Assembly (NCBI RefSeq): GCF_047739745.1
Contig: NZ_JBLLVA010000025.1
Location: forward strand, 1-64,000
DNA from: Pseudaminobacter sp047739745
GTDB taxonomy: Bacteria; Pseudomonadota; Alphaproteobacteria; Rhizobiales; Rhizobiaceae
Length of the DNA: 64,000 nt
Direction: 5' to 3'
Under the pieces are notes generated by a model. That model was given only the letters and a program-made list of their open reading frames with translations, was not told where the DNA came from and ran no database searches. Both the position numbers and the translations under genes were made by a program. Shown here one piece after another: positions 51,901 through 60,423 of this stretch. Each line of letters opens with the position of its first letter. Position 1 is the first letter of the stretch.

Positions 51901-52137
51901 GCAGAAAAGGATCGTCAGATGGCGTCGCTCTGGCGCGGCTGTGTCGGGCTCTCCCACCGGTTTCCGCGAACCGAGCGCGTCGAGAATTTTCTTTCGTGGG
52001 CCGAGCGCGACGCCAATTTCACGCAGATCGCCATCCGACAGCAGCGCCAGGCTCTGAAGATCGATCTCCTGCTGCCGGAAAAGCTCGATATACTGCTCCA
52101 ATCCGAGAGCTGTCAGCCATGGGCCAATATCATCCAT
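48958..52137 (-). CDS. SAM domain, class III cyclase-like domain, AAA ATPase and TPR protein
   Basis: This 1059-residue cytoplasmic protein has a SAM domain at about 1-57 (PWLTALGLEQYIELFRQQEI), a cyclase-like domain at about 70-250, an STAND/AAA-type ATPase with Walker A GEAGIGKS at 297-304, and TPR-like helical repeats to the C-terminus. Metal Asp residues D80 (ILFCDMVAST) and D124 (YIGDAVTAYF) are kept, and R202 remains, but the NxxxR asparagine is H198 in GHVAHMAARL. Related signalling cyclases often show this change. It may be a regulated or inactive cyclase. I start it at MDDIGPW. Confidence 0.83.
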   Translation of the reverse strand: MDDIGPWLTALGLEQYIELFRQQEIDLQSLALLSDGDLREIGVALGPRKKILDALGSRKPVGEPDTAAPERRHLTILFCDMVASTEYADRLDPEDFRRLVERFLQSCSAVVQQHNGLVASYIGDAVTAYFGYPTADEDDAERALLAGLEILETVGTIADAQGQSLRARLGVASGQVVVGNFLGAPAGVSTVAFGHVAHMAARLQVLAAPNTMLADEATYKAANGAIEFADFGRHEVKGFSGPVKVWQVRRARSLSSRFARRTRLSKLCGRDSEVERLLQSWEMASANRRGLAVVISGEAGIGKSRLLHELQQRLQASTRFMVQCSPAFENSTLHPFLTELRRQAGIEDADPSEDKLQKLRAVLSHSEIPISASMPIFANLLSLPSTGPDAVSDISAERYRTITKRVFMDWIGHLARTNTLLLLFEDEQWADITSRELLNELIDNPRTIPALILVSTRTEPDISRSGRDDLLQVKLAPLDRADAEALIGDMSPARPPSSELIAFVVERAEGVPLYIEELTRSALEIGLPSDQSLSKRRSADEDIPVSLQSSLLARLDRLGPAKEIAQIAATIGREFDIGLLREVSGWPEPAVRSELSNLVRAGLIIPKDEAKWSDFFFKHALLQQAAQRTMLRERRQQLHAAIANTMEQRDPKAASAYPELLAQHFFDGGVYDRAADYWLSAGLKAGKTWAKVEAAQMFGKGIEAARMLPDSLERSSRILRLELERGDVLYAAFGYVTGEGSAAYHRAIELSEKLGDPEAPVRALDGLFGTHFNSGQFSDSIGASDRLIEIGESRNNLKALVLGLQFKGMSLFCQGELTSARDYLELALGHKARADEVGSDFPSMAMIYLSWTMHILGHHDEALGLFRQAEAIARPQSAYRLAACLGNGCILFAFRDEGTTVVQLAEELLPLARENGFNLWAKMAQFFRGWAIANIEGAAAGTALMQDTVQALEDQEVDKSCYLGLLAEACLRTGQFERAAKAVRQGLDQANRIGEHYYTAELLRLRGEIELSRGMGPSVAEGSFREAIALSEKQAATSWELKARDSLTRLHASEGGQGF

Positions 52138-52221
52138 TGGAAAACCCGATGCTGCATGCACTGCCGATAATCTCACCGCTGGCCGAATGCGGCAAGTCTG
52201 CTGGCGTTCCGGCGCGGCACC

Positions 52222-54324
52222 TCAGTCGCATGTGATGTCGGCATAGAGCACATGATCCGATGCGCCGAATGCCACGTCGCTCTGATCGAAGCAGAACCTC
52301 TTCGGTAGGATTCTAACCAGATATCTGCGGTTGCATGTACCGGGCAGATCAAGCCTGAATTGGCGCAAATCGGTGCCGGGCGTCGGTTCGGTCCACCTAG
52401 CGTGCCCAAAATATGAGACATTGCGGATCAGCCTGGCGAAACCCGAGACACCGACCTCATCGGAGAAGGCGATAAAGTCCTTGCCCTTGGCTTCATTCAT
52501 GACGGGATAGTCGCTCGCCTTCGGCGCTTCACCTGACGGCGGTATCGCACTCTCCTTCACGGCCACATCGAAGCGGACATCGTCGCGTTGCGGAACATTG
52601 CCGTAGTTGTTGAGGTATCGCCAAAGTAGGCGCAGCACACGATCCGCGCCCGTCTCACCCGCCGGCAACGGATGCACTTCAACCGAAGCGTCCCTCGGCT
52701 CGGAATCATCGTCCTGTAATCCGGGCGCCGGACAAGCCGTGTAGAGCGGACGGTAGCCGCATTCGCTGCCGCCGGCATCCCACAGACAGTCACTGAGCTT
52801 GCGCCAATCGGCCGGGTTCATCGTCGGTGACAGCGCCGACAATTCATTTCCGTCGCCGGGGTTCATCCAGGGATGGATCTTACCTGCGCCGGAGCGAAGC
52901 GCCCAGCCGGTTCGATGCAGGCTGACATGAGCGTATTTGGCCTTCTCGTCGCGAAGCTCCAGGAATTGCGCCCATGTCGGACTTGAAATCCATGGTTCCT
53001 GCGCGACCGCGTCCGCCGCAAAGCGCTTGCCGGTGACCTGTGTCGTCAGCGCATGGCAGTTGGTGCAATTGCCGGTCGGATCGCGAACCGTTTTGGCGCG
53101 ATCGAGCTCGACGTGATAGGTGCTGGTGTAGCCGGAACCGATGACGCGGAACGGCCGGCCCTCGTTGCGAGACGTCAGGGGCAGGTAATCACCGAGGCTG
53201 AAGGCGATGGCGCGAGGATCGTTCTTGCCCTCGAAATAGCCGACCCGCGCCTGCCCGGCATGCGGGTTGACGACATAGGCGTTCTTGTTGTCGTGGCAGG
53301 CATAGCACTCGATCTGGAACGTCGGATCGTAGATCGCCTCCGCAGCCGCGCGCCCGCTCCGGTCTGAATAGGAGCGGCCGCCCGGTGGCACGAATGGCTC
53401 GGACCAGTCGAATTCCTCGCGGTCCTTGCGCCCGTCAAAGAACACGATTTCGCCGGTTATGCGGTTGAAGCCGATCGTGCCGAAGAGTGCAAATTTCGGA
53501 TTCGAGCGCTGCCAATATGGGTCGTTCCCCACCTCCAGGCTGATGGTCGACTTGCGGCAGAGAAACAGCCACTCGACATCACCCCGCACGACGCGATTGA
53601 GACGCGAGTTTAGGCCGCAATAGGTCACGCTGCCGGCAAGCGACGGCTTATCGCATCGCAGGACGCTTCTGGTCCATTTGATCACGTTGCCGGCCGAGTC
53701 TCGATGCTCGAACTCCAGCGGCTGCCCGGTCTTTCCAGGGTTCGGCTTCAGGTCGACAATATTGCCCTCCACCTCGACCGGGATGACCTTCGCTGTGTCG
53801 CCTCGACAGTCTGCGTGCGGAATCGGGCCGAAGACCGCGCGGGCCTCGTCCCCGAAGCGCGTGATGATGTTGCTACTTGCCGAAGCCGGCGCCCAAAGGA
53901 ATGGGCCATTCCAGCGCTGCACGAGGTCGGCGAACACGCGTTCCGCCGGGGTGGGGCGATTGAGCCCGACGAGTTGGATCAGGCTTTTCCGTGGTTTCTT
54001 CGAGGAAAGCGCCAATTGCCGGCAGGTCTGAAACGCCCGCAGGTCGCGGATGTAGCGATCATAGGTGCCATCGTTGGGGAGGCGCTTGGCGGCCGCTCCG
54101 GGGGGCCGCATTGGGGCTATGCAGCCGGTCAACCTGTCGCATCTGCTGACCTGACCGCAGGCTGTCCCTCCGCCGCGCCGTAGTGCTTCGGCAGCCTGCT
54201 GTGAGCCGAGATGGAGGGATTCAAGCTGATCGAGTCGGTCTGGCCGTGGCCAGCCCGAAGCATTGACGGCAGCAATAGCCGCGCCGCCGGCGATCAATGC
54301 GAACCCGATGTACCTCGGAACCAT
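52222..54324 (-). CDS. exported protein with two CXXCH haem motifs
   Basis: This 700-residue protein begins with a signal-anchor (MVPRYIGFALIAGGAAIAAV) and contains two c-type haem attachment motifs, C340-Y-A-C-H344 and C420-T-N-C-H424. The long N-terminal third and the C-terminal region lack recognised domains, with several further Cys residues. It is presumably a periplasmic dihaem cytochrome or peroxidase-like redox protein. It starts 11 bases after the SnoaL-like gene stop. No strong ribosome site is visible at the start. Family not recognised. Confidence 0.75.
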   Translation of the reverse strand: MVPRYIGFALIAGGAAIAAVNASGWPRPDRLDQLESLHLGSQQAAEALRRGGGTACGQVSRCDRLTGCIAPMRPPGAAAKRLPNDGTYDRYIRDLRAFQTCRQLALSSKKPRKSLIQLVGLNRPTPAERVFADLVQRWNGPFLWAPASASSNIITRFGDEARAVFGPIPHADCRGDTAKVIPVEVEGNIVDLKPNPGKTGQPLEFEHRDSAGNVIKWTRSVLRCDKPSLAGSVTYCGLNSRLNRVVRGDVEWLFLCRKSTISLEVGNDPYWQRSNPKFALFGTIGFNRITGEIVFFDGRKDREEFDWSEPFVPPGGRSYSDRSGRAAAEAIYDPTFQIECYACHDNKNAYVVNPHAGQARVGYFEGKNDPRAIAFSLGDYLPLTSRNEGRPFRVIGSGYTSTYHVELDRAKTVRDPTGNCTNCHALTTQVTGKRFAADAVAQEPWISSPTWAQFLELRDEKAKYAHVSLHRTGWALRSGAGKIHPWMNPGDGNELSALSPTMNPADWRKLSDCLWDAGGSECGYRPLYTACPAPGLQDDDSEPRDASVEVHPLPAGETGADRVLRLLWRYLNNYGNVPQRDDVRFDVAVKESAIPPSGEAPKASDYPVMNEAKGKDFIAFSDEVGVSGFARLIRNVSYFGHARWTEPTPGTDLRQFRLDLPGTCNRRYLVRILPKRFCFDQSDVAFGASDHVLYADITCD

Positions 54325-54335
54325 CGTGACGCCGT

Positions 54336-54932
54336 TCAGCGCGCCCTTGCCTTGATTTGCGGCTCGTCGGTGATGAGGGTCAGCTTTGCGATCCTCCACA
54401 GATCGTCCTTGTCTCGTAGGAACGTCGCCTTCACCACCGCCGTGTAGTCGAGCGCCGGCGTTTCGACATCCGGCCGCTGGATAGTCACCAGCAGCATCCA
54501 CTTGCCGTCGACCGTGGCCCTATCCTTGGCATGAAGCAGCGTGTTGCTTTCAAAGTGGCGGGTCTGGAACGGAAGCCCCTGCAGAACGCCCTGAATATAC
54601 ATGCCGAGCGGGTCCTTGCCGGTGGTCTTGAAGATTTGGACCCCAACGCTGCACGCCTCATAGGTGGCGTCTTCAGTAAACAGTTCCGTGAAGGCTGCCG
54701 CGTCCTTGTCGTCCAGGGTCCAATTGTAGCTGTGGATCAGGTCCATGATCGCCTGCCTGTCGCCGGGCTCAGGATTGGTGACGCGTGCAGGCATGAAAGC
54801 TTTGGAGAGCGGGTCGCTGCAGGTGGGCTGCGCGAGAACCGCTCCACCGAGCGCCAGCCATGTCCCGACGGCCAGCGCCGGTATTGATTTCGCAGCCCTG
54901 TTCATGAGCAATTTTGCGGCAATGGCGGCCAT
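54336..54932 (-). CDS. secreted SnoaL/NTF2-like protein
   Basis: This 198-residue protein has a signal peptide (MNRAAKSIPALAVGTWLALG, after nine leading residues, ending near LAQPTC) and a SnoaL/NTF2-like cone domain at about 60-190 (DRQAIMDLIHSYNWTLDDKD, then AAAFTELFTEDATYE, and LLVTIQRPDV). Members bind or isomerise small hydrophobic ligands; no function follows directly. GGGAGGAC precedes the ATG at 54932. It is the middle gene of a run with a subtilase upstream (49-base gap) and a dihaem protein downstream (11 bases). Confidence 0.82.
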   Translation of the reverse strand: MAAIAAKLLMNRAAKSIPALAVGTWLALGGAVLAQPTCSDPLSKAFMPARVTNPEPGDRQAIMDLIHSYNWTLDDKDAAAFTELFTEDATYEACSVGVQIFKTTGKDPLGMYIQGVLQGLPFQTRHFESNTLLHAKDRATVDGKWMLLVTIQRPDVETPALDYTAVVKATFLRDKDDLWRIAKLTLITDEPQIKARAR

Positions 54933-54981
54933 TCTGTCCTCCCGAGTGGTAAACTTCAGCGCCCCCGCCTTTTGAATATCC

Positions 54982-57924
54982 TCAAAAACTTCGCGACCTT
55001 TCCATCTCCCAGAGCAGCCGGCTTTGACCCTCCAGAAGCTTGCCCATGCGCTCGAGGAGGCTGCGGTCGTCAGTCGAAGAATCCCGCTTCGACAGCGTTT
55101 GCGACACCAGTTTCTGATAGTCGGCAACCAGTGTCTGATGTTGACTGATCAGCTCAAGCAGATCCGATGACTCCAGCAAGGGCCGGGATGGGTCCTTGCG
55201 CGGGGCCACGTCATAGGTCGTGCCGCCGAGCACCTCTTCCTTCTCCATCTCCGCCGCCCGATAGAGTTGGACGACGTCGATCAGTTCGGCTGTGTCGTCG
55301 CCAGGCAGGATGGCGATCTCGACAGGCAGGCTCTTGCCGGGCGCCAGCTCGATCTTCCCGCCGGACTCTGCGCTGTCGGTGGCGAATTTCCAATTTTTCG
55401 GCAGCCAAGCGACGAGCCGCGTTTCGATAAGGTAATCGAACGGATTCGAAAGAACGATCCGCGCATCGAGGTGGTCAGATCTTCCGGAATTGAGAAGCTG
55501 GACGTTTCGATGAGTCACATTGTTGTCCCGCGGCGTGATGAAGTCCGGCACCTGGGATCCTGTCGCGGTCGTGGAAACGGGGTCGTCAGCCGCATCGACA
55601 ACCGCAAACAGACAATAGTGATCGGGATGCGGCAGCGTCGGGTTGTAGATCGGCGCGGCAAAATCGAACGATAGCACGGCCGAGCCGTCGCCGGAGCTGC
55701 CCGCGACGGAGGCTCCGGAATAAGGCAGCGAGACGATCGTCTGCATAGGCAGCGGATGCCACACCGATAGATCCGTCGAGTCGGAGGGGAACACTGTCCA
55801 GAAGTCTGCCGGCAGCGCCGGCAGCCCTGCCCCGGCGAAGGCCCAGTGCAGCTTCACTCGAACATCAGCCGCGCTACGGGTGCCGCGATTGTGAACGCGC
55901 ACATAGACGCGATTGAGCGTGTTCGACACCGGGTTCTCATGGACAAAGGCTTCGAAATTCACCGATGTCGCCGGCGGCGTTGCGAGATAGGGCGGCGCGT
56001 CGACCTTGATATCCACGCTTTGCCAATGCGGGATGAAGCCGCGCATCTGCTCGAAGGTGACGTTTGACGGCTGCTCGGTGTTGCCCCAGTCGAGCCGGTT
56101 GTCGCGCAGAAATACGTCTGCGCCTTCTCGTCCGCCCGCCATGCGAGGGGCCACTGTCCGGACCGCCTCAAAGGCGTTGACCCGGCCGTAGCCATGCGTG
56201 GGTGCGGCGCTGCTCGCAGGGGCAGAGAAGCCGGTCTCGCCGGAATATGCGCCAGCCGAGTCGGATATCTTGTCGGCGGTATCCTGCAACAGCCGCTGGA
56301 CCTGCTGGCGCGTCAAGGAATTGTCCAGCGAAAGCACGAGACCGGCAACCCCCGCCGCCACCGGAGTGGCGAATGAGGTTCCGCCGAAGCAGAAAGTGTA
56401 GTCGCGGTTGGCGCTTGGTGGCGGCGCCGGTTCGACCGAAGTGCACGTGATTGGCGGCGACACATCGTTATAGCCGTTCGTGCCCTGCCTGTCGGTGGTC
56501 ACCGCGTCGAGCGTGCCGCCATGGGTCGGGCCGAGCACATCCATGCAATCGCCGAAGCCTCCGGGCGAGAAGCGGTCCTGGTTGGTTGCGCGGCTGACCG
56601 CGATCACATTCGGAAGCGACGAGATATCGGGGGTCGGCCCCGTACAGTCGTTTACGACACTGTTGTTCATCGCAAACAGCACCACCGTGCCCAGCCCGCC
56701 ACGTCCGGCCGTTGCCGCATTGTTGAGGGCGGTCACGACATTTGCCGTCGAGATCGTGCCGATCGGATAGCCCCAGGAATTGCTGATGATATGCGCGCCC
56801 ATTGCCTGGGCGTAGCCAAACGCCAGACCTTGCGCGAAAACCGGGCCGTTCAAGCCCGCGATCGGCAGGAAGGTGCATTGCGGGCATGTTCCGGACACGC
56901 CGAGATTATTATTGCCGCGCGCCAGCGCCGCGCCGGCTGCCGGGGTTCCATGCTTGTCGCCGAACGAAGGGCTAAGATTGTTGTCGCCGCACGGAACCGA
57001 TGCGATGCAGGCCGTGAAGTCCCAGCCATTGACGTCATCGATGAGGCCGTTGCCGTCGTCATCCATGCCATTGGCCGGCGTTTCGCCGCCATTCGTCCAA
57101 AGGCCGCCGGTCAGATCCGGATGGTTGATCTCGAAGGCATCGTCAATCACCGCAATGATGATGTTGGAACTTCCAAGTCCGAAGGACCATGCCAGATCGG
57201 CGTCGATGTCCGCATCGGCGGTGCCGAGCCCCTGGCCGGTATTGTTCAGATGCCACTGACTGCCGAAGAAGGTGTCGTTCGGGATGACCGCAGTCTGGCG
57301 CACATCGACCGGCCGATAGAAGTTCGGATGGGCGAAGCTGATGCCGGGGTAGCCGTTGATTGCATTCGAGACTTCGAGGGCATGTCGCGTGTTGCTTGGC
57401 AGCAGCCTGACCACGAACTGATGCTTGTCGAAGGGATTGCCGCCGACGACCTCTGCAGAGAACTCCTTGGCCACCTGTTGAATGAGGTCGGGCTCCTTGC
57501 CCTTCGCGATCTGCACCACGATCTTGTCGGTCAGCACGAAGGGCAGGTCGGACTCACCGATGGTGACGAATATGCCTGAATCCACGACCACTTCGGGCCG
57601 GGAAGTCATCATGTCGCGAGCCGAAGCATTGAGGCTCTTGGCATCGCGCAGGTCCGGTGCCTCGATCGCGATTATGTTGCGCGGCAGTTTTGAAACGGGC
57701 TTGCCCTTGAGGCTGTCCAGCGCTTCCCGATAGCGGTCGGCATCGGTGACGATGCCATCGGAAAGGACCAGAGCGAAGCGGCCGGGCAGAATGCGGGCTG
57801 GATGCCTTTCAGTGCCCTGGATGAAGACAGTCTCGTTTGTCTCGGCCTGGGCGAACGCGGGTCCGCCCGGCAGCAGGGCCGCCAACGCGGCAAGCGCAAG
57901 GATTACTCTACGAATCCGCTGCAT
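54982..57924 (-). CDS. subtilisin-like serine protease (S8 family), exported
   Basis: This 980-residue protease has a signal peptide (ending near AFAQAE), a propeptide-like region to about 210, and an S8 catalytic domain at about 220-590. The triad is D261 (AVIDDAFEINHPDL), H325 (GDKHGTPAAG) and S517 (FGGTSFATPVAAG), with the oxyanion N382 in SNSWG. A beta-rich C-terminal part at about 610-900 (CARDB-like spacing of HRNVQL and NRVYVRVHN blocks) and a short coiled tail follow. It heads an operon with a SnoaL-like and a dihaem protein. It is probably a periplasmic or cell-surface protease. Confidence 0.9.
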   Translation of the reverse strand: MQRIRRVILALAALAALLPGGPAFAQAETNETVFIQGTERHPARILPGRFALVLSDGIVTDADRYREALDSLKGKPVSKLPRNIIAIEAPDLRDAKSLNASARDMMTSRPEVVVDSGIFVTIGESDLPFVLTDKIVVQIAKGKEPDLIQQVAKEFSAEVVGGNPFDKHQFVVRLLPSNTRHALEVSNAINGYPGISFAHPNFYRPVDVRQTAVIPNDTFFGSQWHLNNTGQGLGTADADIDADLAWSFGLGSSNIIIAVIDDAFEINHPDLTGGLWTNGGETPANGMDDDGNGLIDDVNGWDFTACIASVPCGDNNLSPSFGDKHGTPAAGAALARGNNNLGVSGTCPQCTFLPIAGLNGPVFAQGLAFGYAQAMGAHIISNSWGYPIGTISTANVVTALNNAATAGRGGLGTVVLFAMNNSVVNDCTGPTPDISSLPNVIAVSRATNQDRFSPGGFGDCMDVLGPTHGGTLDAVTTDRQGTNGYNDVSPPITCTSVEPAPPPSANRDYTFCFGGTSFATPVAAGVAGLVLSLDNSLTRQQVQRLLQDTADKISDSAGAYSGETGFSAPASSAAPTHGYGRVNAFEAVRTVAPRMAGGREGADVFLRDNRLDWGNTEQPSNVTFEQMRGFIPHWQSVDIKVDAPPYLATPPATSVNFEAFVHENPVSNTLNRVYVRVHNRGTRSAADVRVKLHWAFAGAGLPALPADFWTVFPSDSTDLSVWHPLPMQTIVSLPYSGASVAGSSGDGSAVLSFDFAAPIYNPTLPHPDHYCLFAVVDAADDPVSTTATGSQVPDFITPRDNNVTHRNVQLLNSGRSDHLDARIVLSNPFDYLIETRLVAWLPKNWKFATDSAESGGKIELAPGKSLPVEIAILPGDDTAELIDVVQLYRAAEMEKEEVLGGTTYDVAPRKDPSRPLLESSDLLELISQHQTLVADYQKLVSQTLSKRDSSTDDRSLLERMGKLLEGQSRLLWEMERSRSF

Positions 57925-58460
57925 GATCCGAATCTGCGTTCGGGGTTCAGGCTGAGGAAGTGTGCCCGGCGGCAGCTTCCACTATCTTCGACACGCGCTG
58001 CTTGTGGAACATATCACCAGCTATCGGCAAACTCTACCGACCCATTTGGATGTGAGGGTTCATTCGCTGCTATGGCCTTCGACCTCAGATCAGGCCGGTA
58101 AAGGTGCAACGATCAAAATAAGGCGCCCATACGGTGGGGTGAAGCTCCGCTACCTCAGCGTGTTTTCCATTGCAGTGCAGCACGGCTACGGCTAGCTTCC
58201 TGGCCGGGCGGCATTATTGAGTTCGGCGAGGATTCGGAATTGCCTTTATTCATCAGATTGCCAGCGATCGAGCGCCGGCAAGCCAGAGGCATACCGCCTC
58301 TCAAGGATGTGGCCAGTCCATTGCAGGATGGCTCCTAGCTCTGGATTTCGGACCGTACTCTCCCCAAAATCAGCCAAAGGCCGGGCCTCATGGCGGATCG
58401 GGTGCCAGGTTTTCATAGCTTGTGCACTCGCGGCTGCAGATACCCGAGGTGCACCACTTT
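57925..58460. other. 536-bp intergenic region, divergent promoters
   Basis: The gap separates the protease operon (minus) from the GMC oxidoreductase gene (plus), so it must hold both promoters. Short frames here (for example 58217-58501) lack ribosome sites and protein-like sequence. No strong palindrome was found. Confidence 0.4.
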
Positions 58461-60032
58461 ATGCTCCAGGAATTTCGCGCCGCAACGCTACTCCCGCTTG
58501 ATTCCGAAATAATCATAGTCGGCGCTGGCGCGGTCGGCCTCACGCTGGCCGTCCACCTGGCACGCGCCGGGAAGAGAGTGCTGCTCCTTGAAGCCGGGGA
58601 TCGAAACCCCTCACCTGAAAGCCAGGCCATTTTCAAAAGTGCTACTTGCACCGGATATAATTTGACAGGACTGCATGAGGCGCGATCGCGGGCTCTCGGA
58701 GGGACCACCAACCTCTGGGGAGGCCAGCTTTTGAAGTTCGATCCAATCGTTTTCGGAAGGCGTGAATGGCTTCCGGATAGCGAATGGCCGATCTCTGCCG
58801 AGGAACTGGAATCAGACTACGAACTCGCATTCGAACTCCTGGGCCTGCGGTGTCGGCTGGATGACGGTGCCGTCTGGAAGCGATTGAAGGTGTCGCCGCC
58901 AGATACCGGACCCGATCTCGATTTCTTTTTCACCCGCTGGGCGCCTGAAACCAATTTCGCACGCTTTTTCGAGCACGACCTTCTTACCATTCCCCGGCTC
59001 AAGGTCCTGACCAGAGCTCCGGTAACAGGGTTATCGACGGACGAAAGCGGGAAGAAAATCGGCGTAGCAATCACCGGTGCTGACGGCACACGGCACACCC
59101 TCTCCGCTGAAAGGGTTATCCTTGCGCACGGTACGATCGAGATCGCGAGGCTGTTGTCTATGCCGTTGACCAATGCTCGCGTGGCACCGTGGGCGGACAA
59201 TCGTTGGATTGGCCGAGGTTTTTGCGATCATGTTGATGCATATGCCGGCGCGGTAACGCCGATCAACGCGAAGCGCTTTCATCAGCTGTTTGATGCTGCC
59301 GTCATCCGGGGGCTCAAGTACCTTCCAAAACTGAAGCTGTCTGAAAGTGCACAACGTGCAAGAAAGCTGCTTGGGATTGCGGCTCATTTCGTCTTCGATC
59401 CGGAAAACGGGCAGGAGCTAAAGGCACTAAAAGCCTTCGCCAGAAGCCTTCTCAACGGGAAACCTGATAGAAGGGTGCTTCAGGATACTCCACAGATCGC
59501 TTCCTTGGCCAAATCCGCGTTACCGTTAGTCACGCATTATCTCAGGCATCGTCGAATCTACAATCCCGCCGGACAGCGGCTCCAACTGAGATTGACGACC
59601 GAGCAAATAGCTCTTCCGGCCAGCGGATTGCGGCTTGGGAGCAAAACTGACTGCTTTGGCATGCCTATCGTAGAACTGGATTGGCAAGTTGATGGTGCCG
59701 AACTGGAGACCATGGCTGAGTTCAGTAATGAAGTGGCGGACTTCTTGCAGCGAGAAGGCTTGGCCACAGTTGCGCTTAATCCGCTATTGGCAGACAAGGA
59801 TCCGGCATTTCTTACGCAAATTGATGATGGCTATCATCACATGGGCATGGCCCGGATGGGCTGGTCTGAAAGAGACGGGGTGGTCGACAGTAATCTAAGG
59901 GTTTTCGGTACAAGCAACCTCTTCATCGTCGGCGCCGCTACCTTCCGTTCAACTGGTTTTGCCAATCCGACACTGACAGGAGTTGCGCTGGCGTTACGCC
60001 TTTCACGCGCTATCCAGGACGGCTTGATCTGA
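58461..60032 (+). CDS. GMC-type FAD oxidoreductase
   Basis: This 523-residue flavoenzyme of the glucose-methanol-choline oxidoreductase superfamily has the Rossmann motif IIIVGAGAVGLTLAVHLA at about 17-34, GGTTNLWGG near 80, and a C-terminal catalytic region with DDGYHHMGMARMG followed by FIVGAATFRSTGFANPTLTG. The HHMG block carries the catalytic His. Relatives oxidise alcohols or sugars in the periplasm or cytoplasm. The first possible start is GTG at 58422; I use ATG at 58461 because the Rossmann motif follows soon after. Neither has a clear ribosome site. Confidence 0.8.
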   Translation: MLQEFRAATLLPLDSEIIIVGAGAVGLTLAVHLARAGKRVLLLEAGDRNPSPESQAIFKSATCTGYNLTGLHEARSRALGGTTNLWGGQLLKFDPIVFGRREWLPDSEWPISAEELESDYELAFELLGLRCRLDDGAVWKRLKVSPPDTGPDLDFFFTRWAPETNFARFFEHDLLTIPRLKVLTRAPVTGLSTDESGKKIGVAITGADGTRHTLSAERVILAHGTIEIARLLSMPLTNARVAPWADNRWIGRGFCDHVDAYAGAVTPINAKRFHQLFDAAVIRGLKYLPKLKLSESAQRARKLLGIAAHFVFDPENGQELKALKAFARSLLNGKPDRRVLQDTPQIASLAKSALPLVTHYLRHRRIYNPAGQRLQLRLTTEQIALPASGLRLGSKTDCFGMPIVELDWQVDGAELETMAEFSNEVADFLQREGLATVALNPLLADKDPAFLTQIDDGYHHMGMARMGWSERDGVVDSNLRVFGTSNLFIVGAATFRSTGFANPTLTGVALALRLSRAIQDGLI

Positions 60033-60091
60033 GTTAAGGTATCTGTGCGATCGAAAGACTGTCGTAGTTGAGGGGTTGACAACTCGATCAT

Positions 60092-60115
60092 GTTTACGTT
60101 GACGTCAACGTAAAC
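60092..60115. promoter_or_regulatory. perfect 24-bp palindrome, likely operator
   Basis: GTTTACGTTGAC joined to GTCAACGTAAAC is a perfect palindrome without a spacer. It lies just downstream of TTGACA at 60076, so a bound regulator would block that promoter. The TTTACGT-ACGTAAA arms resemble sites used by MerR-type LiuR regulators of acyl-CoA degradation, though from memory only. No such regulator gene is in the window. Confidence 0.6.
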
Positions 60116-60284
60116 GGAAGACGTCGATCGTGGAGCCACATCACCGAATTTCGCGTGATGAATGGCTGAAGGCCCCAAGAGGCCCCATCTGGAGAGCGAA
60201 AAAGCGCTGACACCAGATGCGCGAACGAGGGCAACGAGCAGGCAATCCGGGCTGCATCCGGCGCCACCACGAGGCGGGAGGCTA

Positions 60285-60331
60285 GAGCATCGGACCGAAA
60301 GTGGAATCCGGTTTTCGGAAATCCGATGCTC
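60285..60331. repeat. rhizobial intergenic palindromic repeat (RIME-like)
   Basis: The ends GAGCATCGGA and TCCGATGCTC pair, with CCGAAA and TTTCGG (GGTTTTCGGAAA) pairing inside. This resembles an abundant intergenic palindrome of Mesorhizobium and related bacteria, recalled rather than searched. Only this copy was seen in the window. Confidence 0.6.
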
Positions 60332-60352
60332 CAACAAGGAGACAGATCGACA

Positions 60353-60376
60353 ATATGCGTCCGTCAGGACGCATAT
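60353..60376 (+). promoter_or_regulatory. 10-bp hairpin in VOC gene leader
   Basis: ATATGCGTCC and GGACGCATAT form a perfect 10-bp stem with a 4-base GTCA loop, 48 bases before the VOC gene start. No T run follows, so it may be an mRNA leader structure or operator. Confidence 0.35.
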
Positions 60377-60423
60377 CGACCCAGCCCCTGAACGCCAACC
60401 GCAACGACGAAGAGGAGACAACC

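Larger units (their letters stand above)
60033..60423. other. 391-bp intergenic region with palindromes
   Basis: Between the GMC gene and the VOC gene lie three symmetrical elements: a perfect 24-bp palindrome (60092-60115), a rhizobial-type repeat (60285-60331) and a short hairpin (60353-60376). A TTGACA-like -35 at 60076-60081 precedes the palindrome. No coding frame here is supported. Confidence 0.5.
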
